Origin: Comamonadaceae bacterium
Lineage (GTDB): Bacteria > Pseudomonadota > Gammaproteobacteria > Burkholderiales > Burkholderiaceae_C
Direction of reading: 5' to 3'
DNA: 64,000 nucleotides
NCBI GenBank assembly: GCA_027490925.1
Contig: JAIXXF010000032.1
Coordinates: forward strand, 17,988 to 81,987
Below are positions 51,590-60,366 of the stretch, piece after piece. A model generated the notes under the pieces. It had not been told where the DNA came from. It worked only from the letters and a program-made list of their open reading frames with translations, and made no database searches. How positions within the stretch are numbered: the stretch's first letter is position 1; every line of letters begins with the position of its first letter. The position numbers were made by a program, and so were the translations under genes.

Positions 51590-53485
51590 ATGAGCATCGC
51601 CGAACTTTCATCGCCCCCGATCGCCGCGGTCATTGGCGGCGACACCCCCTCGTTCGCGCAGGGCACCGCGCTGGCGGACAGCCAAGCGCCGGTCTATGTG
51701 GCCCCAGCGGCGGTCGCGCCATCGGCCCCGGTGGGCATGGGCACGCTGTCGGGCGCCACCCCGGGGACCCACATCATTCGGGGCGAGGCGCGCATCGCGG
51801 TCGACGGTGAAACCCCCCTCATGGTGGGCGACCGCATCTTGGTGCCGCAGGGCGGCATGGCGAACGTCACCTTCCCCGGCCCGGCGGGCAAGGCCCCACT
51901 GACGGGCACCCTGTCAGGGGGCAGCGACGCCACCATCGGCGTCAAGCAACTGCTGTCTGGCGCTGAACAGGTGCAGGTGGACCTGGCCGCTGGCGACCTG
52001 TTCGTCGCCATGCCGGAGGAGGCCGGGGACGCGTCGCTCGCGGTGCGAAAAAAAGGCAGCTCAGGCGGTTCAGGCCTGGACAACTTTGGCCTCGGTGCCC
52101 TGGGTCTGGCCGGGCTGGCGGGTCTGGCCAGCCAAGGCGGCGGCGACAACACCGGCATCCTGACCGCCCCCGGCATGGCCACACTGGTCGCATCGGCAAG
52201 CGGTGGCCAGGCCAATGCGGCGGTCGCAGCCGACGCCCCTGTGCCTGCACAAGCTTTGCTCGCGCCCACAGCCGTGGCGGTCGACCAAGCCACCAACGCT
52301 TTGGGCAGTGGCCTCTTGCAAGGCTCTGGCCTCAACACACTGACCGCCCCGCTGGACGGCGCGGTTCTGACGCTGACCAGCGGCCTCAGCGACGCGCTGT
52401 CGCCCGTGGTGGGATCGGACTTCACTTCCGGCAACGCCAATGCCCTGGACCCGTTGGACAACACCGTGAACGCGCTCACCGCACCGCTCGCCAGCTCGGT
52501 CAGCCCGGTCATCGATTCACTGCTCGGCAACGGCGCAACCCAGTCACTGCTCGAGCCCGCCGCCACACAGGTGGACTTTGTCACCGACGCGGTCAGCGGC
52601 TTGACCAGCGCCGTCGGCCTGGGCGCGCTCACCAGCGGCTTGGCCACCGGCGAGGCCCTGCTGGCCCCGGTCACCGACGCGGTGACCGGCTTGGTTGGCG
52701 GCTTGTTGGGTGGCGTCACCGCTCCCGTCGGCGACCTGCTGGGTGGTCTCACCGGCAGCGACGGGCTGAACCTCGGCGGTGTGGTCGGCGGCTTGCTCAA
52801 CCCGGTGACCGACCTCGTGGGCGACCTCGCGGGCGGTCTGCTGGGCACCGGGACGGACGGCGGCATCGGCTCCGGCCTGGGCGGTCTGCTGACCCCGGTG
52901 CTGGGCGAGGGAGGCGTGTTGGCACCGGTGCTGGATCCCGTGACCGATGTGGTGGGCGGCCTCACCGGTGGCGTCCTGCAACCGGTGGTGGACAACGTGA
53001 TCGCCCCGGTGCTGGGGCCCGTATTGGGTCCGGTGCTGGAGCCGATCTTGGGCGACAGCAGCCCGCTCGCGCCGGTGCTTTCCCCCGTGACCGGCTTGCT
53101 CAATGGCCTGACGGGTGGACTGCTCGACGGATTGACGGGTGGGCTGCTCAGCGGCAACACGGTCACCGCCAGCCCCCTGACGCCCCAGGCCAGTGGCCCG
53201 GTGCAAGACCTCCTGGGTGATTTGCCCATCCTCAGCGCGACCGATACCGGCGACGCCCTCAACACCGGCACCGACCTGCTCAATGGCGTGAGCGAACTGG
53301 CCACGGCAGGCACTTCGCTGCTCGGCACCGGCACGGTCACCGCCGCCACAGATGGTCTGCTCGCCCCGGTGTCCGACACCTTGGGCAGCTTGGGCACCGT
53401 GGTCCAGAACCTGCCTGGCATCTCCAGCGCGGGCGATGCCACCACCGCCACCAACCCACTGGCTGGCCTGTTGGAACGGCTGTGA
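51590..53485 (+). CDS. Leu/Gly/Pro-repeat protein with FecR-like N-terminal module
   Basis: A 631-residue protein, not recognised as a named family. Residues ~60-145 look like a FecR/retention-module domain (HIIRGEARIAVDGETPLMVGDRILVPQGG). A glycine-rich hydrophobic stretch follows (162-186, GLGALGLAGLAGLAS), then ~440 residues almost without Lys or aromatics. At 357-522 these form an imperfect repeat of the type L-x-P-V-T-D-x-V-x-G-L-x-G-G-L-L. No Sec signal is visible. The layout recalls the head of type I-secreted adhesins or collagen-like surface proteins. The start is supported by AAGGAA six bases before ATG 51590; a strong terminator follows. Confidence 0.65.
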   Translation: MSIAELSSPPIAAVIGGDTPSFAQGTALADSQAPVYVAPAAVAPSAPVGMGTLSGATPGTHIIRGEARIAVDGETPLMVGDRILVPQGGMANVTFPGPAGKAPLTGTLSGGSDATIGVKQLLSGAEQVQVDLAAGDLFVAMPEEAGDASLAVRKKGSSGGSGLDNFGLGALGLAGLAGLASQGGGDNTGILTAPGMATLVASASGGQANAAVAADAPVPAQALLAPTAVAVDQATNALGSGLLQGSGLNTLTAPLDGAVLTLTSGLSDALSPVVGSDFTSGNANALDPLDNTVNALTAPLASSVSPVIDSLLGNGATQSLLEPAATQVDFVTDAVSGLTSAVGLGALTSGLATGEALLAPVTDAVTGLVGGLLGGVTAPVGDLLGGLTGSDGLNLGGVVGGLLNPVTDLVGDLAGGLLGTGTDGGIGSGLGGLLTPVLGEGGVLAPVLDPVTDVVGGLTGGVLQPVVDNVIAPVLGPVLGPVLEPILGDSSPLAPVLSPVTGLLNGLTGGLLDGLTGGLLSGNTVTASPLTPQASGPVQDLLGDLPILSATDTGDALNTGTDLLNGVSELATAGTSLLGTGTVTAATDGLLAPVSDTLGSLGTVVQNLPGISSAGDATTATNPLAGLLERL

Positions 53486-53533
53486 CCCAAGCCTGAACGT
53501 TTCTCCTCGTCGGTCGCAGGGGCTGCGCCGTTG

Positions 53534-53579
53534 GCCGATGGCTGCTGTGTCACTCTGCCACAGCCCCATCGGCTTTTTT
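53534..53579 (+). terminator. Terminator after the repeat-protein gene
   Basis: GCCGATGG (53534-53541) pairs with CCATCGGC (53566-53573), with an inner CTGTG/CACAG stem, followed by six T (53574-53579). It sits between this gene and the convergent MFS gene. Confidence 0.85.
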
Positions 53580-53605
53580 ATGCCAAGCCACGCCTGGCCA
53601 CCTGG

Positions 53606-55486
53606 TCACGCCTGCCGCAGCGCCTCCATGCTGGCCTCTAGCCCTTGGGCCGACGCGCCGTTTGCGGCTTGAGCCGTGCCCACGCGCAGGTGCGCCCGTG
53701 GGCGGTACGGCCCTTGAATGCGCGACAGCGCCACGGGCAACACCGGGGGCTGCAGGCCTTCGGCCACCGCACGCGTCAAAAGCGTCATTGCACCCGCGCT
53801 GACGCGCTGCAACCCGCCGTGCCCTGCTGGCCCATCGGCGCGCACCCAGGCCAGCAGTTCCCCGTTGCGCAGCGCTTGGGTGGCGGCGTCCAACACGGCC
53901 GCATCCGACCAAGCGGGCGCAGGCACAGGATCGTTCGGTGTCCGCATGTCAGCGACCGCACCTGCGAACCTGAACAACGCCCTCAGAACTGGCGTCTCCC
54001 ACAGCCGCTGGTCCACCACAAAGCGAATCGGGCGTGGGCTGGCGGCCATCAACAGCAAGGCGTCCACCGGCCGCAAGGGGTGGCACACCAAGACCGCCGG
54101 GCCGTCGGCCGGAATGTGCGTGGCGCCCAGAATGTTCAGACGGTGAACCAAGCGCGACCAGACCCATGCCACGCAGCGCAGCAGGTACTCGGGCACCAGC
54201 AGAAACATACCGAACGCCACCAAGGCATTGGCGATGCCGGTCAGCATGAAGATCTCTGGAATGCTGACCCCCCACCCGAGCAAGGCTCCCGCCAGCAGGG
54301 AACTCGCGATCAAGAACAGCGCGTTCAAGATGTTGTTCGCGGCGATGGTGCGGGCGCGGTGCGTCACGGCACTGCGCCACTGAATCAGCGCGTACATCGG
54401 CACGCTGTACAAACCGGCGAACAGGCTGAGCAGCAGCAGGTCGGCCATGACCCGCCCATGGGCCGGTTGCGACACGAAAGCGGCCACGCCCATCAGTTCG
54501 GCGGCAGGCAGGTCGCGGCAGGCGACGTACAAGTCGATTGAAAACACACTCATGCCCAGGGCGCCCAGTGGCACCAAGCCAATTTCCATCTGGCGGCGGC
54601 CCAGCACCTCGCACAACAGCGAGCCGATCCCGATGCCCGCCGAAAACAGCACCAGCAACAGAGACGCCACCTGTTCATTGCCGTGCAGCACGTCTTTGGC
54701 AAAGCTCGGGAACTGGCTCAGGAACACCGCGCCAAAAAACCACATCCAGCTGATGCCCAGCAGAGAATGGAAAACCACCCGGTTGCCATGCGCCAGCTGA
54801 AGGTTGCGCCACGTTTCGGTGATCGGGTTCCAGTTGATCTTCAGTTCCGGGTCGGTGGCGGGCGTTGCCGGGATGAGCTGCGCCACCGCGCGACCCAGCA
54901 ACGCCACCGACACGCAGGCGATGGCCACGTCGCGGTGGCCCGTGCCGGGAATGGCGACCAACAGACCACCGGCCACGTTGCCCAACAAAATGGCCACAAA
55001 GGTGCCCATCTCGACCATGCCGTTGCCACCGGTCAGTTCGCGCGGGCCCAGCACCTGTGGCAGATAGGCGAACTTCACCGGACCGAACAAGGTGGAGTGC
55101 AACCCCATGAGAAAAGTGCAGACCAACAGCACGGCCACGTGGTTGGTCACCAGACCCCAAGCCGCCAAGGCCATGATGGCGACCTCCAAATCCTTGACAA
55201 AGCGCATGGTGCGGGCCTTGTCGAACTTGTCGGCCAACTGACCGCTGGTGGCAGAGAACAGCAAGAACGGCAAGATGAACAGCGCGCCAATCACCAGGCC
55301 AGCCACAGACGGCGGCATCCACCCCACGCTGAGCTGGTAAGTCACCATCACGGTGAAGGCGAACTTGAAAAGGTTGTCGTTCGCGGCCCCGGAAAACTGG
55401 GTCCAAAAGAACGGGCCGAACCGGCGCTGGGTCAGCAGGCCAAACTGGTTGGGCGGGTGGCTGGGTTCGGGGGTTGGGGGGCGCAT
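53606..55486 (-). CDS. LplT-like MFS transporter fused to a degenerate PlsC-type acyltransferase domain
   Basis: A 626-residue fusion. The N-terminal ~420 residues form a 12-helix MFS domain of the lysophospholipid transporter type (FWTQFSGAANDNLFKFAF, FGPVKFAYLPQVLGPRELTGGNG). The C-terminal ~200 residues start LNILGATHIPADGPAVLVC like 1-acyl-G3P acyltransferases. The catalytic NHxSxxD is replaced by CHPLRPVD (His shifted by one) and the FPEG motif by VRADGPAGHGG, so acyl transfer is doubtful. The family normally flips and reacylates lysophospholipids. Start ATG 55486. Confidence 0.85.
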   Translation of the reverse strand: MRPPTPEPSHPPNQFGLLTQRRFGPFFWTQFSGAANDNLFKFAFTVMVTYQLSVGWMPPSVAGLVIGALFILPFLLFSATSGQLADKFDKARTMRFVKDLEVAIMALAAWGLVTNHVAVLLVCTFLMGLHSTLFGPVKFAYLPQVLGPRELTGGNGMVEMGTFVAILLGNVAGGLLVAIPGTGHRDVAIACVSVALLGRAVAQLIPATPATDPELKINWNPITETWRNLQLAHGNRVVFHSLLGISWMWFFGAVFLSQFPSFAKDVLHGNEQVASLLLVLFSAGIGIGSLLCEVLGRRQMEIGLVPLGALGMSVFSIDLYVACRDLPAAELMGVAAFVSQPAHGRVMADLLLLSLFAGLYSVPMYALIQWRSAVTHRARTIAANNILNALFLIASSLLAGALLGWGVSIPEIFMLTGIANALVAFGMFLLVPEYLLRCVAWVWSRLVHRLNILGATHIPADGPAVLVCHPLRPVDALLLMAASPRPIRFVVDQRLWETPVLRALFRFAGAVADMRTPNDPVPAPAWSDAAVLDAATQALRNGELLAWVRADGPAGHGGLQRVSAGAMTLLTRAVAEGLQPPVLPVALSRIQGPYRPRAHLRVGTAQAANGASAQGLEASMEALRQA

Positions 55487-55554
55487 GGCGAGTGGCTGGG
55501 GCTGTCGCGATTTTGCCCTGTACACGGCGGCCCCCCTGAGGTCGCGCCCTGCCG

Positions 55555-56805
55555 TCAGGCGGTGAAGACCGTCAGCACGCCGGTGTACCCGTACAGATGG
55601 TGGCGGGCGATTTCACCGCCCGCGAAGAAACCCACCAAGGGCACATCGCCCAGCGCGTGGCGCACGATTTGCAACTCGGCACTCGGCGCACCGAAGTGCG
55701 GCCCGCCACGGCCTGCACAACTCACGTAAACCGCCCCCGCGATGCGTCGCGCCGGGTGGGGGGCCGACCCCACCTCGCTGGCCAACAACGCGCTGGCGGT
55801 GGCCAAGGGCATGTCTTCGGGCTCTAGCTCCTCTCGGATCTCGGCACAGATGCGGACCAGATCGGCCCGCGCCGCGCTGGCGTTGCGCTGGCAAAACGCG
55901 ACCCGCATGCCGCTTTGTGCGCGGTCGGAGATCGCCACCCCCTGTCGCGCTGGGTCGAGGCCAATGATGTGCCGCACCACCACGTCGGACCCGAAGTCCC
56001 CCGTGCGACCCACACCGCCCGTGCCCTCGGGCGCAATACCAGCCAGCGTGGCACGCAACGCCTGCATGGCCCGTTGCGGCTCATCGAGGCTGACGTTCAG
56101 GTCGCGCAACAACACCGCCAGCGCGGGCTCGCCGTTGAGCTGCAATAGCACGTTGTCTTGCACCTGGGTGATCTCGCGCACTGGGCTGATGGGCTGGCAG
56201 CCCTGGGTCACCCGGGACACAATGCTCACCCCCTCGGCAAACGCCACGCCGCACATGCCGCCGCTGAACACACCGCGCGCTGCGCCTTGGCCCTTCACAT
56301 TGCCATTGCCACCCAGCGCGAACTGCACCGTTGCGCCGCGACTGGACGACAAGCCGCCAAACAGGTAGCCCGTGGCGGTGCGGTCCGCCATGTCGTGGAT
56401 CAGCTCTGCCACATCGGGCATGCTGCCGTCCACATGCACCAACGCGGTGTGCGCCTCGAACCCCATGCCCAGCGGGGCCACGCCAGAGAACACCCGGTAC
56501 TGGTCGGGCGGCAGCGCCAGCAGCATCAGCGACAGCGCCGGTTCATCGAAGTATTCGGCGTTGTTTGCCGCAATGCCCACCCCCACCGTGCCGGACCAGT
56601 CGGTGACCTCCGGCAGCTCGGCGCTCAGGTGGTCCAAGATGTCTTGCGCGGCGCTGGCGTAGTGGTCGGTGATGTAGAGCAAACCCAGCGTGGGGGCGGC
56701 GGCGTAGTCGGGTAACGCCATCTGGGCGCGGACTTGGGCCAACACCAAGCCAGCCGCCATGCGCCATTGCGGGTGGGTTGCGTGCCCATGGGGAAAGAGT
56801 TTCAC
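55555..56805 (-). CDS. FIST-domain sensor protein
   Basis: A 416-residue cytosolic protein with FIST N (about 25-215: GTVGVGIAANNAEYFDEPALSLMLL, TATGYLFGGLSSSRG) and FIST C (about 220-400, ending HALGDVPLVGFFAGGEIA and HHLYGYTGVLTVF). FIST domains are proposed sensors of small molecules such as amino acids. The start is chosen as GTG 56805 (VKLFPHGHATHP matches family N-termini); another GTG at 56880 would add 25 residues. It is followed on the same strand by the MFS fusion, 68 bases away. Confidence 0.87.
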   Translation of the reverse strand: MKLFPHGHATHPQWRMAAGLVLAQVRAQMALPDYAAAPTLGLLYITDHYASAAQDILDHLSAELPEVTDWSGTVGVGIAANNAEYFDEPALSLMLLALPPDQYRVFSGVAPLGMGFEAHTALVHVDGSMPDVAELIHDMADRTATGYLFGGLSSSRGATVQFALGGNGNVKGQGAARGVFSGGMCGVAFAEGVSIVSRVTQGCQPISPVREITQVQDNVLLQLNGEPALAVLLRDLNVSLDEPQRAMQALRATLAGIAPEGTGGVGRTGDFGSDVVVRHIIGLDPARQGVAISDRAQSGMRVAFCQRNASAARADLVRICAEIREELEPEDMPLATASALLASEVGSAPHPARRIAGAVYVSCAGRGGPHFGAPSAELQIVRHALGDVPLVGFFAGGEIARHHLYGYTGVLTVFTA

Positions 56806-56909
56806 TGCGAGTGGCGGGATGGGTTGATCTGTGGGGCCGGTGGGCGCAATGTTAGGGCAATCCCCCGGCTGTACCGCCACCCACCAGCGCTGTCAGAGGG
56901 GCCGCGCTG

Positions 56910-57713
56910 TCAACCCGCGGGCTTGCGCCGGCTGGTTTTGGGGGCAGCTTTGCGGGCCGCCGGGGCACGGGGTGCGGCTGGGCGCGGTGCCGTGCGTGCC
57001 GCCAGGGTCTTGCCGGCGGCGCGGGCGACGCCCGTGGCGCCCTTGATGGCCTCTTTGGCCATGCCGGTGGCCATGTGGCGGGTGGTGTCGATGGCTGTGT
57101 TGCGCGCCATGTCCTTCATGGCGTTGGCGGCAATGCCCTGGAACTGCTCGGTGAGCGCGCCCCACCACTGCATCGGGTCCACCACGCCTGCCTGACCGGC
57201 GGCCTTGGCGGCGCTGGCCCTGCGTTTATTGGCCACCGCTTTCACTGCACCGCTGGCAGCCCCCCCCACAGCGCTGGCCGCCATGCCGGCGGCACCAGAC
57301 GCCATATCGAACGCCGACTTGGCGGCACTGGCTTTTTCGCCCCCCTTTTGGGCGCCACCCATCAAGGCGTTCCCCACGGTTTCTGTGGCCTTGAGCTTGA
57401 AGGCGTTGGCCATGTCGCCCACGCTGAAGTTCATGCCCTTGAGCGTGGACAACGTCATTTTTTGCACCTCCAACGCCTGGATGGTCGCACCCAGCACTTT
57501 GGAGTTTTGCTCCAACCAGAAATGCACCGCTTTGAGTTCTTCAATGCGCTTTTCCAGCTCCTCCACGTTCAACGTGGGCGCCACCCAGCTGGACAGATTG
57601 GGCAACTGGGGGATGGCCCCCGCCGCGCTGGCCGTGGCTTGCTTGGTGAGGCTCTGCAAAAAATCAAACCCCGGCACAAATTTGCCGAAGCTGAAATTTG
57701 TTTGATCGCTCAT
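56910..57713 (-). CDS. phaM: PHA granule-associated protein PhaM
   Basis: A 267-residue PHB-granule protein that activates PHA synthase and ties granules to the nucleoid in Cupriavidus. The conserved N-terminal part is FVPGFDFLQSLTKQAT, then SWVAPTLNVEELEKRIEELKAVHFWLEQNSKVLGATIQALEVQKMTLSTLKGMN. The C-terminus is Ala/Lys/Arg/Pro-rich (histone-like AARTAPRPAAPRAPAARKAA), as expected for DNA binding. The gene indicates that the organism stores polyhydroxyalkanoate. Confidence 0.93.
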   Translation of the reverse strand: MSDQTNFSFGKFVPGFDFLQSLTKQATASAAGAIPQLPNLSSWVAPTLNVEELEKRIEELKAVHFWLEQNSKVLGATIQALEVQKMTLSTLKGMNFSVGDMANAFKLKATETVGNALMGGAQKGGEKASAAKSAFDMASGAAGMAASAVGGAASGAVKAVANKRRASAAKAAGQAGVVDPMQWWGALTEQFQGIAANAMKDMARNTAIDTTRHMATGMAKEAIKGATGVARAAGKTLAARTAPRPAAPRAPAARKAAPKTSRRKPAG

Positions 57714-57753
57714 GACTGTCCCCTTTGTATTGGTGGCGCATCCGCGTCACAGC

Positions 57754-58386
57754 TTACTCCAAGGTGCGCGTTGGGTGAGCTGGATGTCCAGCCAAAGGTG
57801 ACCCACCCCATGACATCGCCGTGCGAAGCAGAACGGCTGTTGCAATCAAGGCCCAACCCATCACCATCGCACCTGCCAACCGCTGATCGCTTTGCAAATA
57901 GGCATTACACAAGCGGTCTGGGGAATCCGCATACAGAATTCCAGCCACCCAGCCCATCCAGGCCGAATTGCCGAGGGCAAACGTCCGTACCAGTGGACTG
58001 CTGCGCGTCCAGCCGATGCGCAGAGCGCCGCCCGCCATCAGCCAAAGCATCACTTTGCCAAAGTTCCAAAGGGACGACGTGACCGCCAAATCGAGGCTTC
58101 GCGGTACCATCCAGACACTGGTCACTGCTAGCCACATCAACCAACAGGGCACGCCCTCGAGATTGATCCAATGCCAACGGTCTAAGGTGCCAGATGAAAC
58201 GGCACCAGTGGCCCACCACCCGACCCAGGCCAGGGCAGGCAACTGCACTCCCATATGCAGCCACATGGTCGACTGCATCGCGCCGAGTGTGTGTGGCGAG
58301 AGAAGCAACCCCAAGACGCCAGCCGCCACAAGCACCCGTTGCGGCGGCTCACCAATCCACGTGATGGCCCATGACCACGGCCTCAT
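57754..58386 (-). CDS. Six-helix membrane protein of the oxidase operon
   Basis: A 210-residue protein with about six hydrophobic helices and conserved-looking His/Met in QSTMWLHMGVQLPALAWVGW. I do not recognise the family; a loose resemblance to CtaG-like copper-insertion membrane proteins is suggested only by the His/Met pattern and the context. The ATG overlaps the SCO stop by four bases (58383-58386), making it the last gene of the coupled oxidase operon. Confidence 0.6.
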   Translation of the reverse strand: MRPWSWAITWIGEPPQRVLVAAGVLGLLLSPHTLGAMQSTMWLHMGVQLPALAWVGWWATGAVSSGTLDRWHWINLEGVPCWLMWLAVTSVWMVPRSLDLAVTSSLWNFGKVMLWLMAGGALRIGWTRSSPLVRTFALGNSAWMGWVAGILYADSPDRLCNAYLQSDQRLAGAMVMGWALIATAVLLRTAMSWGGSPLAGHPAHPTRTLE

Positions 58387-59087
58387 ACACCACCTGCCTT
58401 CAACTGGGCCTGCACCCTCGCGGCTTGCTCTGCCGATTCAGACCAACGCCAGGCGGCGGCCAGCGCATGGTGGGGCTCGTCAATGTCCATCACCTCGACA
58501 AGTCTCCCCCGGCCGTCGATCAGATGAAAGGCGGCGTTGTGTTCAAACTCGCCTTCGGGCGTTGGCAGCACTTGGACACCGAATGCACGCAGCAGCTGAG
58601 GTAACTGGTCTGAATTCGCGATGCTCGCCATTCGCCACACGTCTGAATCGACCCCCAGGCGCTGGGCATGCTCAGACAATTGCACTGGCACATCGTGCTG
58701 TGGGTCAAAGCTGACCGACAGCAAGCGAACCCTGCGCGACAGGCCCCGGCTACCGATCTCATGCTGTAGCCGACGCATTTGGGCGCTGACCACCGAACAC
58801 AGCGTCTGACAGCGGCTGTACATGAACGTCGCGATGGTCACGATCCCCGTGTCGGCGCCTGCTGCGCCGGCAGGTGGACCTACAAGCCAACTGGCCCCAG
58901 TGTGATCAGACAACCGGATCGGCGGCAAGCGCTGAGGCCGCTCGGCGATGTCCAAACGTCTGGCATCTTCGGTGGTCCAAGCGGTAAAGCCCCGGGTCGC
59001 AACAGCCAAGCCTCCGCCCCCTGCGACCAATACAAGCAATGACGCCATCAAGGTCGCCCAAAGCCCCCTACGTTCAAGTGCGCTCAC
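58383..59087 (-). CDS. SCO1/SenC family copper chaperone
   Basis: A 234-residue membrane-anchored thioredoxin-fold protein. An N-terminal anchor (TLMASLLVLVAGGGGLAVA) is followed by the copper ligands: FMYSRCQTLCSVV (CX3C) and the distal His in FEHNAAFHLID. SCO proteins deliver Cu to Cu-A or, for cbb3 oxidases, help Cu-B assembly. The start is GTG 59087, overlapping the cytochrome stop (GTGA). Confidence 0.92.
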   Translation of the reverse strand: MSALERRGLWATLMASLLVLVAGGGGLAVATRGFTAWTTEDARRLDIAERPQRLPPIRLSDHTGASWLVGPPAGAAGADTGIVTIATFMYSRCQTLCSVVSAQMRRLQHEIGSRGLSRRVRLLSVSFDPQHDVPVQLSEHAQRLGVDSDVWRMASIANSDQLPQLLRAFGVQVLPTPEGEFEHNAAFHLIDGRGRLVEVMDIDEPHHALAAAWRWSESAEQAARVQAQLKAGGV

Positions 59088-59707
59088 GGAAGCGACTCCA
59101 GTTCGGCTCCTCCCGAAAAGGGCGTGGTTCTTGCCGCACTCGCTTCTCGCTGAGCCGTAACGTCGCTGGCGTCGATCGGTGGGGCTTGGTTGCCCCACTG
59201 ACTGCGGATGTGGGTCAACACCGCCGCCACCTCTGGGTCGCTCAGGGATTTGAACGCCGGCATGGCCCCTTTGTAGGTCACGCCTTTGACTTTGATCTCG
59301 CCGACGACACCATGCAACAACAGCTGGATGAGCTTTGTGGGCGATCCGATGACCCATTCTGAATCGGCGAGGGGTGGAAATACGCCTGGGACGCCAGCGC
59401 CGTTGCCTTGGTGACACGCAACGCATTTGGCGCTGTAGATCGGTGCGCCGTCCAGCTTTGCGCTGCCGCCTGCTGGAAGCAAGACGGGCATCAAGCTCTC
59501 GAGGCTGCGCTGGTCACCCCAAGCTGAGGCATCTCCGCTGGGCGTATCGTAGATATAAAAGCCGCCCCACATGAACATGGCACCAATCAGCATCATCATG
59601 AACCAAGGCAAAGGGCGATCCGTTTCGTCCGGATCGCTGCCCTCGCGCTGATAAGACGTGATGCGCGCGCTGCGCAACCGCGTCATCCAATCGGTCAGCT
59701 GGCTCAT
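59084..59707 (-). CDS. Membrane-anchored monoheme cytochrome c, CcoP-like
   Basis: A 207-residue protein with one N-terminal helix (LPWFMMMLIGAMFMWGGFYIY) and a single heme site in AKCVACHQGNGAGVPGVFPPLADSEWV; the axial Met is likely in YKGAMPAFKSLSD. Canonical CcoP has two hemes and ~300 residues, so this is a reduced form. The start ATG 59707 overlaps the CcoO-like stop by four bases. Confidence 0.88.
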   Translation of the reverse strand: MSQLTDWMTRLRSARITSYQREGSDPDETDRPLPWFMMMLIGAMFMWGGFYIYDTPSGDASAWGDQRSLESLMPVLLPAGGSAKLDGAPIYSAKCVACHQGNGAGVPGVFPPLADSEWVIGSPTKLIQLLLHGVVGEIKVKGVTYKGAMPAFKSLSDPEVAAVLTHIRSQWGNQAPPIDASDVTAQREASAARTTPFSGGAELESLP

Positions 59708-60366
59708 TTCGTCTCCTTTCGGCGTGGCATGGCGTCGCCTGCTGGCGGCAAATCCGGTCGTTTCAAAACTGGGTAAGTCCTGTCCAGCGCCAAAAGGTAC
59801 GCCACCAAATCAAGCGCCTCCTGGCTGGCCACCACCGTTTGGCCGGTTGCAAAGTCGGGCGGAAGATTGATCACCTTGTCATCCGGTTTGACGTCTTCGT
59901 CTCGCTTGTGAAGAAAGAGGAAGGGGTAACCAGGCATGTTTGACCCCTTCGTATAAGCCCTGGGTTGATACAGGTGGCCAAGGTGCCAGTCCACGCTTGG
60001 CTGCCTCGCAGCAATGTTGAACAGGTCAGGACCTGTCCGCATGGTCCCTAGGAGGTGTGGGCGGTCGTAGAAATAGTCAGATGCCACGGATGCCCGGCCC
60101 CACCCACGGGAAAAATCGGGGGCCTGCTTGATGTCTCGCGGCTGTTGGGAGTGGCAATACACGCAACCGTTGGCAATGTAGCTCGCGCGTCCACGGAGCT
60201 CTTGCGGCGTATACGGCTTGAGACCGGCGCCAGCGGGGTGCGCATCTTGCAGCAATAGCCACGGCACCACCACCATCAGCGAAGTGGCCATGGCCAAAAT
60301 CACCATGGAACCAACAACGATGTGAACTTCGCTGATGTGGGGGCTTTGGGGCAAAAACTTGCTCAT
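59704..60366 (-). CDS. ccoO: CcoO-like monoheme cytochrome c subunit
   Basis: A 220-residue subunit with an N-terminal anchor, heme motif ANGCVYCHSQQPRDIKQAPDFSRGWG, and VASDYFYDRPHLLGTMRTGPDLFNIAARQPSVDWHLGHLYQPRA; the axial Met is in GSNMPGYPFL. This is the FixO/CcoO pattern. The gene overlaps both neighbours by four bases. It should carry electrons from the CcoP-like cytochrome to the catalytic subunit. Confidence 0.9.
   Translation of the reverse strand: MSKFLPQSPHISEVHIVVGSMVILAMATSLMVVVPWLLLQDAHPAGAGLKPYTPQELRGRASYIANGCVYCHSQQPRDIKQAPDFSRGWGRASVASDYFYDRPHLLGTMRTGPDLFNIAARQPSVDWHLGHLYQPRAYTKGSNMPGYPFLFLHKRDEDVKPDDKVINLPPDFATGQTVVASQEALDLVAYLLALDRTYPVLKRPDLPPAGDAMPRRKETK

Noticed and set aside
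51694..53553. Two long minus-strand frames (619 and 341 codons) opposite the repeat protein
   Set aside because: They mirror the repeated GC-rich plus-strand codons, have no recognisable domain and no start context; the plus frame has a ribosome-binding site and terminator.
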